Source: Nymphaea colorata (taxonomy: Eukaryota; Streptophyta; Magnoliopsida; Nymphaeales; Nymphaeaceae). From it: a stretch of 64,000 nt of DNA. Under the pieces are notes generated by a model. It made no database searches. It was given only the letters and a program-made list of their open reading frames with translations, and was not told the DNA's origin. Where the stretch lies: assembly GCF_008831285.2 (NCBI RefSeq), contig NC_045145.1:15764040-15828039 (forward strand), given 5' to 3'. Position 1 is the stretch's first letter. The number at the start of each line of letters is the position of its first letter. Shown piece by piece: positions 55,109 to 64,000 of the stretch. The position numbers and the translations under genes are program-made.

Positions 55109-55466
55109 CAGGGGTGCACAACGAGTCGAGTTACTCGAGCTCGATTCGTTTAACTCGACTCGTAAGTTTAAACGAGATGAACCGGTTTTTTAAAACCGGT
55201 TCAGATGAGAAAGCGGGAAAAAATTTAGGTTTCCGACTTTCCTTTTTTCGTTTTCATTCACTTCTCTCTCTGACCTCTCTCCGATTCCGACTCTCCCTCT
55301 CTCGCGTCTCGGTCTCTCCGTCTTCTCCTTCTATTCTCTTCTCTGAATCTCTGGTTCTCCCGTCTGGGAGTCTCCGACGTCTGCAGGAGGAACTAGTCGT
55401 CCGCGGCCGTGGGCAACTTCAGCCTTCAGCCTTCAAGTTCAAGGTCAGCGACTCAGCTTCAGCTTA

Positions 55467-55533
55467 AGGTGAGGCTTTGTTCCTCTCTCTCTCTCTCTCT
55501 CTCTCTCTTGTTGTTTGTTTCTGTTTCCAGGTT
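55467..55533. repeat. CT microsatellite after a donor-like site
   Basis: AAGGTGAGGC at 55,467, a good plant 5' splice site, is followed by about 24 bp of CT repeat and pyrimidine-rich sequence. The preceding 200 bases are CT- and CG-rich like a plant 5' leader. I read this as the captured first (non-coding) exon and first intron of the gene fragment inside the element. Confidence 0.4.
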
Positions 55534-56799
55534 TACGTTTTTTTTTTTTTTTTGTTGATGGAGAGGATGGATTAGCCTTTCCTTTTGTCTTTCTCGTGTT
55601 TTCGTCGGGCTTTTTTGGTTGTAAGAGATGGTTAGTTGCTTCTGGGGCTTTGCTGTGGCGCCTCGCTCTTCGGAGTGCGGTTTTTAGGTCCGGATCAATG
55701 TTTTTGGTCGCAAATTAGGGTTTTGGGTTTCTTTGTCTTGTCTCTTGTTCTAATTTTTAGGGGTTTCGTTGTATTGGGTCGATATTGTGAATGTGATTAC
55801 ATATGCAGTCTTTTGGGTTTCTGTATATGTACGGGGTCTTCTCACCCTCTTCATCTTTACTGGGATTTGGTTGTCTGCGGCATCTCTTTTTCTTTCTGAA
55901 TAGATTAGGGTTTCGTTCATCGCTTTCCCTTTTCTATCCTTTTTGGATTTTTTCCTTGGGGGTTTGGGTGCAGTGGAGAAAAAGGAGGAGGAGCCTGAGG
56001 ATCGGTGACTTGTTACATCGTTTTTTTTTTTTGTGGTTCCTTATACCTTTTTCTTTCGTTGGCGATCCTTTCTGTTAGAATATTGGGTTTTATTGTTGGA
56101 AATTTTCTTATTTTGTCCTTTGTCGTGTTTGTATTCCTGTAGTTTTAATGCTCTATTTACCAGTTTTTGGGTTTTGCATTCACCGCCGTTGTTGTTTCTT
56201 TTTCCTTCACCGTATCTGATACGCTAGTAGGGTCCTTTCGTTTGACAACTTTCCCGTTGCTTACATTTAATTCTGAGGCTTATCTGTCGTTGTATTCTGA
56301 TTTATTCTGGTATGTTCCTCTCTTGTGTTCATTAATTTACATCGATACATGCCAAACTACTGTACATCAAACGGCACTCAAATACACTGCTATTTCAGTG
56401 GACTAGGCAATAGTTGCTTTTGGTTTCAAATATTTAATGTGCCAGGGTATAAACCTGCCAAATTTGCTTTCTTGATGGATGCTATATTGCATCATTTTTT
56501 GAGCTTGGTATTACATGGACCTATAGTAGTGTAATGAGAAGGAATTGAAAACGAACTGAACACCATGTTGCATGGTCTAAACTGGAATTGCGTACAGATG
56601 TCATGACTTGGATACATTCACATTCTTTATGTGCATATTTCTAGTTAATCTTATCTCAGATATACATACTTGCTTTTTGCCTTATATACATACTCCATTA
56701 CTGTGATAAGATATTGAGAGGAAGATTTGATCTGCAAATAGTGTTTTGCAAATAGTGTTTTTGATTGGCTCTTCTTAAATGGTGTACTACTATTTCCAG

Positions 56800-57679
56800 C
56801 TCGAAGTGAAGGAAATTGAGCATGATGCCTTGCAAAACCAATTAAATGATTTGGTAAGTTCCAGTTATTGGATATTTGGTGACATAAAAGGTGCAAATGG
56901 AGCTGCAGGGTATCCAACTGACGCTTTTTCCTTTTCTTCTTTTAAACACTCCTGGCTTTGTTTAAAGGTACACGGAGAATTGCCATCATTAAGGAAAGCT
57001 GTTAAGGATGTATCAATGGAAAAGAATGCTGCAATTGTAGCAAGGGTACAAGCTGACATGTCAATATTTGCCTAAGCATTTATTTATGTTTGTGTTTTTT
57101 CATTCTGTTAATCATTTCAGCATTTAGTGTAGGAGGATCTCCTGGCCCAACTTCGTGGGGTTAAAAAGCAGTTAAAAGAGGCAGAAGAGGAGCAATATAA
57201 GGTTAATTTGTTACAAGTTTAGAATTCATGTTAATATCCAGCTATTTAATTTTTCATTTTCCTAAAGAAAATGAAGGGTTTTCACATTGAGCTTTTTCTT
57301 GTAACAGGCCGAAGAAGATGCTGCCGCATTGAGAGCTGAGATAAAATTAATGCAACAACAGCTAGAGAGGCAACAAGATGGGAGCATTTCTTCCATACCC
57401 GTTAAAGTCGAGCAGATCCAAGCCATGTAACATGAAGTCGCCAGGCTTAAAATATAACTGCAGGTTCAATTTTTGTTTATTCCTTCTTTCTACTTAATGG
57501 GTAAGATGTTCTACAAATCAATAATTCCTTTTTTTTCTGTCTAATTGTGCAGCAAGAATCACTGCCGAGGCATCATGAACAACAAATACTGACAGAGGAG
57601 CAGCTTAAAGTTGCAACTCTTACAAAAGAAAAACAAAATCTAAAGGAAAAAATGTCTGATTTATCCAAGAAAGTTTTAG
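56800..57679 (+). pseudogene. Coiled-coil protein gene fragment with two stops
   Basis: Five consecutive plus-strand exons with GT-AG junctions: 56800-56853, 56968-57045, 57133-57201, 57308-57463 and 57553-57679. They keep one frame and encode LEVKEIEHDALQNQLNDL, HGELPSLRKAVKDVSMEK, EDLLAQLRGVKKQLKEAEEE, AEEDAAALRAEIKLMQQQLE and HEQQILTEEQLKVATLTKEK. This is one long heptad-rich coiled coil, reminiscent of plant golgin-like proteins. I do not identify the gene. The fourth exon carries two in-frame TAA codons (57,428-57,430 and 57,455-57,457), so it cannot make the full segment. No start codon exon and no C-terminal exons are present. Retained introns show that it arose by DNA duplication, not through mRNA. 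It lies wholly between the two transposon-like ends. Confidence 0.8.
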
Positions 57680-58278
57680 GTACATTTTCACAAGTTTCTG
57701 AACTTGTATTTTCTGGACTTGTGTTGTGCTCACAAGTCGGGGCCATTATCTGTTGGAGTTCTCTGGTGTGAGCTTGTCTATTTCAGTTACAATAGCTTGT
57801 ACGTTGTTTATTGCTATTACCTTCCCATCTCGTAATTTACTTAAAATTTTAACATTTCTTAATTTTCTAGCTTTAACATTTGATAAGTGTAACTATCAGA
57901 TAAACGAATTTGATTTGTGCTACTTCTGTTTCTGATGTTCAATTCATTATTTATCATGCTTTTAATCGAGCCTTAAACGAGCTCGTCATAAGGTTATTAA
58001 TCGAGCTCATGTATTCGAGCCTTAGTCGAGCTCACTTATTCGAGCCTTAGTCGAGCTCACGGTCGAGCTCCAGCTCAACAAGTATGGATGACTCTTAAAC
58101 GAGCTTATCGAGCTTAATCGAGTCGAGCTCGAGCTCGACAATTGACTATCGAGTCGAGTTCGAGCCAGGATAGTCGAGCTACATTCGAGTTCGAGCCGAG
58201 TCGAGCTCGTGTTTTACTTAGTCGAGCCAAGTTCGAGCTGATCGAGCTCGGGCTCGACTCGGCTCGTGTTCAGCCCTA

Positions 58279-60550
58279 ACAACAAGGCATTTGATTCTTG
58301 CTTTGGAAAGACATATGACGCCTCAATTTGGCAAAACAAGCAGTTACAAAAATTGCAAGAAGCGATAACTTCACTGAATTAGCTTTTTGTTTGATAGTCA
58401 TTAATGCTTGTGATGGATCTGAGCTAGGTTATTGAATTAGTGCTTCTAAGCTCAATGGAAGTTTGGTGTAAATTAATGGAATCAGTTGGAGTGGGCGTAT
58501 CGGTGCATGGGAGTTTTGACCTTGTTCATATTGGGTTTGTGGTTCGGGCGAGGGGCAGGCATTGTGTTTGTTAGGGTTTTGTAGTAATAATTTGGTGAGT
58601 TGGGTCTTTCCAGAAATTTGAGGAGTTTTTATGTTTGCACCTGAAGCAGATTCGGGGCACTTCTCGGGGTTGTTTTTAGTTACGATGGAATTCTGCGTTT
58701 CTTGCTTATTTAGTTGAGACTTGTTCGGATGCTAGGGAGTGATTGGATATCCTGCTTTTTTTGTTTGCTGTTAAGATCAACTAGCACCATTTTGCTGCTT
58801 GATTGGTTTGGCGTACTTTAGTTAAGTAATTTTAAGTTTGCAAAATTTCGTATCGATCAACTAATGGTGATTTCATGCTCGTCTTCAATGGCACTTTTCT
58901 TTTTCGCAGTCTTAGTTGAAGAAATTAAAGTTTACAACATTAAGATAGACAATGTCCCAGTTGCTTGAGTTGTGAGGGATTTATGCTTCTTACATATTTG
59001 GTGTAAGCCCCTGACTGAGTTTTATCAACAGCTTTTGGTAATTGTAAACGATACTTGTTTTAAATAAGACTATTGTAGCTAATTTGACTGTGAAAAAGGT
59101 TTTTGTTGAGCGACATGAAAGCAAATCTACCTTTTGGATTCCTTTTCTGTGCAGAGGAAGTGATGATGGTTCATGTTAGAATTATTGCCTACACTGATTT
59201 TTAAACATAGAAAGCTCCAAAGTTCTAGGGTCATTCATTTATGTTGTAAGCTGGTGGTAGGGTACATTTGGAGGCATTGACTGTAGTGTGTTTAGGCTGA
59301 AGCAGTCGCGAGCTGAGTGGCCCTTAAAAATTTATAAAGGAACAGTGCCCCTTAGCCAAAAACTTCTCGCTCTGCCATGCTAAATTTTGAAATATGGGTT
59401 ATATTTTTTTCAGGATCTGCAAGCTTTTAATCAAATCTACTTCAGAGCCTTTGCACCTATATAAGATCCACATCTGTCCACCCAAGTAACTTCTGATCGA
59501 ACCACAAAGAAGATTTTTTTTTTCTAGGAACTCCTTTCATCAGAACAGATTTAGAGCTGATGGGACATGGTTGTGGTTATTTTCTTTGTTATTGTCTGAT
59601 TTGCTGCTACCTCTGGAGCTAGATGTGACCTTTTTGTGCATATTTGGCTTTGGATGGAAATAGTTTAGAATAGTGTTCATTTGGATATGTGCTGACAAAC
59701 CGTTTTGAGAAAAAACGAAGAAAAGTGGTTCATAAATTGATCCTAATCATCGTCTCCATGCTATTGCTATTTTGGAACCATCATGGCAGCTGTTGCCAAT
59801 AAAGATATCTTCATTAAATTTGATGAAGTCGGACTGTATGTTCAAAGCAGTGTAGTTCCCATCATGGTTTCAGGCACTTTTCTGCATAATTGAAGTATGG
59901 CAACATGTTGAACATGTTCTGCAATTAACTGTTCAATTGCTTCCAAAGTTTTTACAGGGGTGTAGGTCTCGATATGTCTAGGGCATTGAACACTTTCATC
60001 AAGGAAGCAAAGACAAACATACACACTCATGTACCATTTGATGGTTACACACTCTCCTTATTTTATCTATTTAGGAGTCTCTGCATAGAATTGAGCTTTT
60101 CTAGAGAGTAACTTCTTAGGTAATTCTCTCTCTCGAGTAAGAGTTCACATGTCATGTCATGCAACATCTAGAACTCATCTGCTCTCACATCTGAGCAATA
60201 TTAGGAAAAATGTTCTTTGTCAAATTCAATACATGTTAGTTGCTCGGTTTGATTTAGTTCACACAAAAGTTGTTTATCCTTTTCCTACCTTGTGCAGGAC
60301 GATTCATATCTTAAAAGTTACATTAGCTGATTTGTACCATGGTATAAGACTTTAGGATGGCTAATTATGTGCTTCATTGAGACAACATGCTTTTAAAACA
60401 TTTCATGTAGCTAGTAGCCATTCTTAGGATGATTTGGATCCTTTGCTTTTAAGGGCATTTTTAGATCATACTTATTAGAAATGGAGTTCATTATTTAGGT
60501 AACTTTTCAAATATATATTGAAGTCTTGTCCTTTTGTTGATATTATGCAG
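58279..60550. other. Intergenic, nothing recognised
   Basis: AT-rich, intron-like sequence. A diverged, inverted copy of the GGAGCCAG dispersed repeat lies at 59,347-59,380. I looked for a Rab first exon (a GDSGVGKS-type P-loop) to match the relic downstream and did not see one. Confidence 0.45.
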
Positions 60551-60828
60551 TGGGATACAGTTGTGCAGGAAAACTTTAAGGCCATTTCCAGCAGCTATTA
60601 CCATGGCACTCATGTTGTTATTGTAAGTTGGCTGCTCAAGTTTATTAGTTCTTCTTAGTGCTATTTGCTAGGCTATGATTAGGTTTAAGAATGTTATTTT
60701 GTTTGAGCCTATGTTTCTTTTGTTTCAGCTGCTACAATTGAAAAAATGTTGTATTTCTCTTCTTTGGTACTTGGAAGGTAGTCTATGATGTCACCGACTA
60801 GGAGAGCATTGACATTGTCAAACAACAG
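60551..60828 (+). pseudogene. Rab1/RABD-type small GTPase relic
   Basis: Two exon-like segments. 60551-60622 follows ATGCAG and ends at ATT-GTAAGT. It encodes WDTVVQENFKAISSSYYHGT and then HVVI, the counterpart of the Rab1 switch II region (WDTAGQERF..TSSYYRGAH). The second, 60778-60828, follows TTGGAAG and encodes VVYDVTD, then TAG at 60,799-60,801, then ESIDIVKQQ, the counterpart of VYDVTDQESFNNVKQW. The exon break falls where it does in plant RABD genes, as I recall them. The invariant Ala-Gly of DTAGQE is Val-Val, and a stop replaces the Gln of TDQES, so this is not functional. No P-loop, NKCD or prenylated C-terminus exon was found. The relic is intron-bearing, so it came from genomic DNA. 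Confidence 0.8.
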
Positions 60829-62463
60829 GTGGATAAACAAGGTTCATTTATTCAAAGACCAGCAAATTTTTCAGTTGTAGCAGTAGTTGAAGCCTGTCTA
60901 GATAGTATGTGGTACGTGTGTGCACATTTGGGGCAAGTAATATGAATATATTCTCAAATGGTATGTGCCCATTATTTTGTGATGTATTTATTATGATCAG
61001 CTGAAACTTATTGAAATTATTTTAAAAGTAATTCCATTTTGTTTGTGCTTTTCTTGTGGTCTTAGTGAACATCTCATTTCTTTTGGGAGGGCAACTGGGC
61101 AGAAGCCACAGCACAGCAGATCATACTCTATCGGTATTTGTGAATGGACTATTTGTGTTTGAATTTTGAGTTTGAATGTTTAATTGAGTGCTATATCTGT
61201 TTTTGACATGCTAGTAACATTTGTTTTTGTTGGAGAACTCAGATTTTTTATTTTTATGATCAATTTTGAAGTGGTCTTGGAAATATATAGCAGCTGCTAT
61301 ATGTTTCTGACAGAATTTTCAGTAGATTAAAAAATTGATTTAAATTATGAAATCACATCCAGAAATTCTGTCTTTCTTTTTCATATCTGGAACTTCTTTG
61401 AAATCTGTAAAATGGAGACCAGTTTTCAGTTGGGCCTCTTAGGTTGGATTTGTATGTTTGGAATTTACAATTTTCTGAATGCGCCAAGCAGTTTGCAAAT
61501 TTCTGTTTTAGAATGTAGAACTGCCTTTGAAAATTTTGTTTTTCTATTTGTAACTACTTTGATATCTGTGAAATAGAAACCAGCTTTTGGTTGGGCCTCA
61601 AGTTGGATTTGCAACATTATTTACTATGTCATCATTTTCTTGTTAGAAGTTTGAATCTTTCTCACTAACATCGCAGGGCACTGGTGGAAAGGTATGTATT
61701 GGTTTTAAATTGCTTTTCTTTTTGTTTGAATTCTTGAAGTTAAGGAGCTTAAAGTGCAAGGAAGGAGCAATTAGACAGGTGGGGATAGAGTATCATAGAT
61801 ATTTGTGTTTGATTTTTGAAATTGATTGCTTCATTCTATTTTTGTTGTGCTAATAGCATTTTTTGGAGAATTTAGAATTTTTTAATTTTTATGATCATTT
61901 TTGAAGTATCCTAGGAATTGTACCTATTGTTCTTTGTTTTTGATAGAATTTTCACCACAAAACTCTTTAAAATAAAAACTTTGTACCCTCAAAATTTCAA
62001 AATTTTTGGACTTGTAGATTGGAAATTATAGAATTTTTTTTTGAGTTTGTTTCTTGCTGCCCGGTTGCACCAACGTAAAATTTCTAAAATTTACCTTATC
62101 TTGCCCAAATTTTACTTTTACGTGTAGAACAACTTTTTTCGTTTTTTGAAAGCTTGTTTTGTCTAGTTTCTGTGATTAGTTTTTGTTTGGGGCATGCGTT
62201 CTATAGCAATTCTATGATAACATTGGGATGGTTGTGGACCTGTTTGCATCATTGTCTACAAAGCATTCTCACTTATGTTTTTGCTTAAATTTTGTGTGAA
62301 ACTTGTGTTCCTAGCCTAGGATTTAGCTAGTTTTAGGTTGTTTAAGTGGGTAGGTGGCATCGTGAGTGTGCATCATCACCTGGCGTCCTTGTGAAGTGCT
62401 TGAAAGGAGGAGATGACTGCACAGAGAAACTAGAGAGCTGTTGGAGGAACTTGAAGCTGAGGC
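60829..62463. other. AT-rich stretch between Rab relic and tandem array
   Basis: Besides the local duplications listed separately, this holds intron-like AT-rich sequence. From about 62,300 a short stretch of higher coding potential (ETRELLEELEAEATYPS on the plus strand) leads straight into the tandem array. I see no recognisable gene. Confidence 0.4.
61128..61962. repeat. Diverged local duplications
   Basis: The segment about 61,128-61,320 (TATTTGTG, TTGGAGAACTCAGATTTTTT, TTTTTATGATCAATTTTGAA) recurs in the same order at about 61,791-61,962 with substitutions and small gaps. Inside the interval, about 61,355-61,453 (ending TTGGGCCTCTTAGGTTGGAT) recurs at about 61,520-61,613. There is no coding content. 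Confidence 0.7.
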
Positions 62464-64000
62464 TACTTATCCAAGCCCACTACCGGCGGCAAATGCAACA
62501 ATTTCTCGATCATATAAGACCGTTGATCCTGGCACACTACTAGTTTCAAATCCAACAATTTTAGGATCAGATAAGACCACTGATCTAAGTCCACTACAGG
62601 CGACAAATGCAACAATTTTCGGATCATATAAAATCGTTGATCCGAGCCCATTTCTAGTTTCAAATCCAACAATTTTAAGATCAGATAAGACCAGTGATCC
62701 AAGCCCACTACCGGCGGCAAATGCAACAATTTTCGGATCATATAACACCGTTGATTCGGTCCCACTATTAGTTTGAAATCCAACAATTTTAAGTTCAGAT
62801 GACCACTAATCCAAGCTCACTACCAGCGGCAAATACAATAATTTCTGGATCATATGAGGCTGTTGATCCGGGTCCACTACCAGTTTCAAATCCAACAATT
62901 TTAGGATCAAATAAGACCACTTATCCAAGCCCACGACCGGCGGCAAATGCAACAATTTCCGGATCATATAAGACTGTTGATCCGGCGTACTACTAGTTTT
63001 CAAATCCAACAATTTCAAGATCAGATAAGACCATTGATGCAAGCCCACTACCGGCGGCAAATGCAACAATTTGGGCCCACTATTAATTTTAAATCCAACA
63101 ATTCTAGGATCAGATAAGATAACTGATCTAAGCCCACTATTGGCAGCAAATGCAACAATTTTCAGACCATATAACACCGTTGATCCGGGCACACTACTAG
63201 TTTCAAATTCAACAATTTTAGGATCAGATAAGACCACTGATCCAAACCCACTGCCTGCGGCAATGCAACAATTTCTGGATCATATAAGGACATTGATCCG
63301 GGCACTAGTTTCAAATCAAAAAATTTTAGGATCAGATAAGACCACTGATTCAAGCCCACTACAGGCGGCAAAATGCAACAATTTTTTGATTGTATAAGAA
63401 CGTTGATTCGGGCACACTACTAGTTTTACATCCAACAATTTTAGGATCAGACAAGACCACTGATCCAAGCCCACTACAGGCGGCAAATACAACAATTTCT
63501 GGATCATATAAGGCCGTTGATCCAAATCCAACAAATTTAGATCAGAAAAGACCACTGATCTAAGCCCATTACTGGCGGCAAATGCAACAATTTCCGTATC
63601 ATATAACAACGTTGATACGGGCACACTACTAGTTTCAAATCCAACAATTTTAAGATCAGATAAGACCACTGATTTAAGCCCACTACCGGCGGCAAATGCA
63701 ACCATTTCTGGATCATATAAGGCCGTTAATCCGGGCCCCTTACTCGTTTCAAATAAAAAAAATTTTGGATCAGAGAAGACCACTGATTCAAGCCCTCTAT
63801 AAGCGTGCAACAATTTTTGAATCATATAAGATCGTTGATCCGGGCGCACTACTAGTTTTGCATCCAACAATTTAACGATCAAACAAGACCACTTATCCAA
63901 GCCCACTATCGGCGCCAAATGCAACAATTTCTAGATCATATAAGACCGTTGATCCGGGCCCACTTTTAGTTTCAAATCCAACAATTTTAGAATCAGACAA
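62464..64000. repeat. Tandem array of alternating 57-bp units (114-bp period)
   Basis: Unit A (CCAAGCCCACTACCGGCGGC start, 57 bp) and unit B (CCTGGCACACTACTAGTTTC start, 57 bp) alternate, giving a 114-bp higher-order period; A starts at 62,471, 62,585 and 62,699. The halves share AAATNCAACAATTT, GGATCA and ATAAGACC in the same places, so both descend from one 57-bp unit. About 13 A-B pairs fit before the window ends, and the array continues beyond. Because 57 is divisible by three, both strands stay open for long stretches (plus strand: PLPAANATI then LLVSNPTILGSDKTTD). Small deletions (near 62,795 and 63,075) and insertions break the frames. It is most likely a non-coding satellite or minisatellite. 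Confidence 0.95.

Larger units (their letters stand above)
55109..58278. mobile_element. hAT-like element with degenerate terminal inverted repeats
   Basis: The left end CAGGGGTGCACAACGAGTCG (55,109 on) and the right end, read on the other strand, TTAGGGCTGAACACGAGCCG (from about 58,279), are imperfect inverted repeats. Both are followed by subterminal runs of GAGCTCGA, CGAGTCGAG and related words. The right subterminal block covers about 57,968-58,270 and has a dozen or more such words; the left block covers about 55,120-55,180 and includes a perfect palindrome around AACCGGTTTTTTAAAACCGG. The CAGGG start fits hAT-type ends. No transposase is visible, so it would be non-autonomous. The 8-bp flanks (CCCTTTTG left, ACAACAAG right) do not match, so two separate element ends remain possible. 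The interior holds gene fragments described separately. Confidence 0.6.

Noticed and set aside
62441..63927. Repeat proteins predicted on both strands of the tandem array
   Set aside because: The frames exist because the unit is 57 bp. They are broken by deletions and occur on both strands, as expected for non-coding repeats.
62464..64000. CRISPR-like array
   Set aside because: There are no unique spacers between identical repeats; the units are contiguous diverged tandem copies in a plant genome.

Overview
This is nuclear DNA from a flowering plant. The evidence is intron-containing genes with GT-AG junctions, plant-only gene families (a SHOOT GRAVITROPISM5-type IDD zinc finger and a MALE STERILITY1-type PHD protein), a plant initiator tRNA-Met, long AT and GA microsatellites, and transposon debris. 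The species cannot be fixed from this window. Gene density is low: four intact protein genes and one tRNA gene, with the rest intergenic.

Layout. 1-15,078: intergenic, AT-rich, with microsatellites and a pair of direct repeats resembling a short LTR element near 5.4-5.7 kb. 15,079-17,510 (-): SGR5/IDD15-clade C2H2 transcription factor, three exons, complete. 17,511-37,074: long intergenic stretch with GC-rich patches, the longest AT/GA microsatellites, coding-like segments at 33.4-35.1 kb that I cannot name, and a probable MITE at 36.25-36.63 kb. 37,075-40,888 (-): MS1-type PHD-finger regulator of tapetum and pollen wall, three exons, complete. 43,057-43,128 (-): initiator tRNA-Met. 45,442-47,878 (+): aldo-keto reductase, four exons, with an unusual Cys at a nicotinamide-contact position. 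50,082-53,446 (-): transmembrane-9 superfamily (nonaspanin) gene, seven exons, complete. 55,109-58,278: an apparent DNA transposon with degenerate terminal inverted repeats rich in GAGCTCGA words. It encloses five exons of a coiled-coil protein gene, with introns retained and two in-frame stops. 60,551-60,828: relic of a Rab1/RABD small GTPase. 62,464-64,000: tandem array built from two alternating 57-bp units (114-bp higher-order repeat) that runs off the window end.

The four intact genes do not form a pathway; they are independent plant genes. All four were assembled by hand, and the exon phases close to complete reading frames of 460, 659, 318 and 596 codons. The most unusual parts are the transposon-bounded gene fragment, the Rab relic beside it and the two-unit tandem array, all in the last 9 kb.
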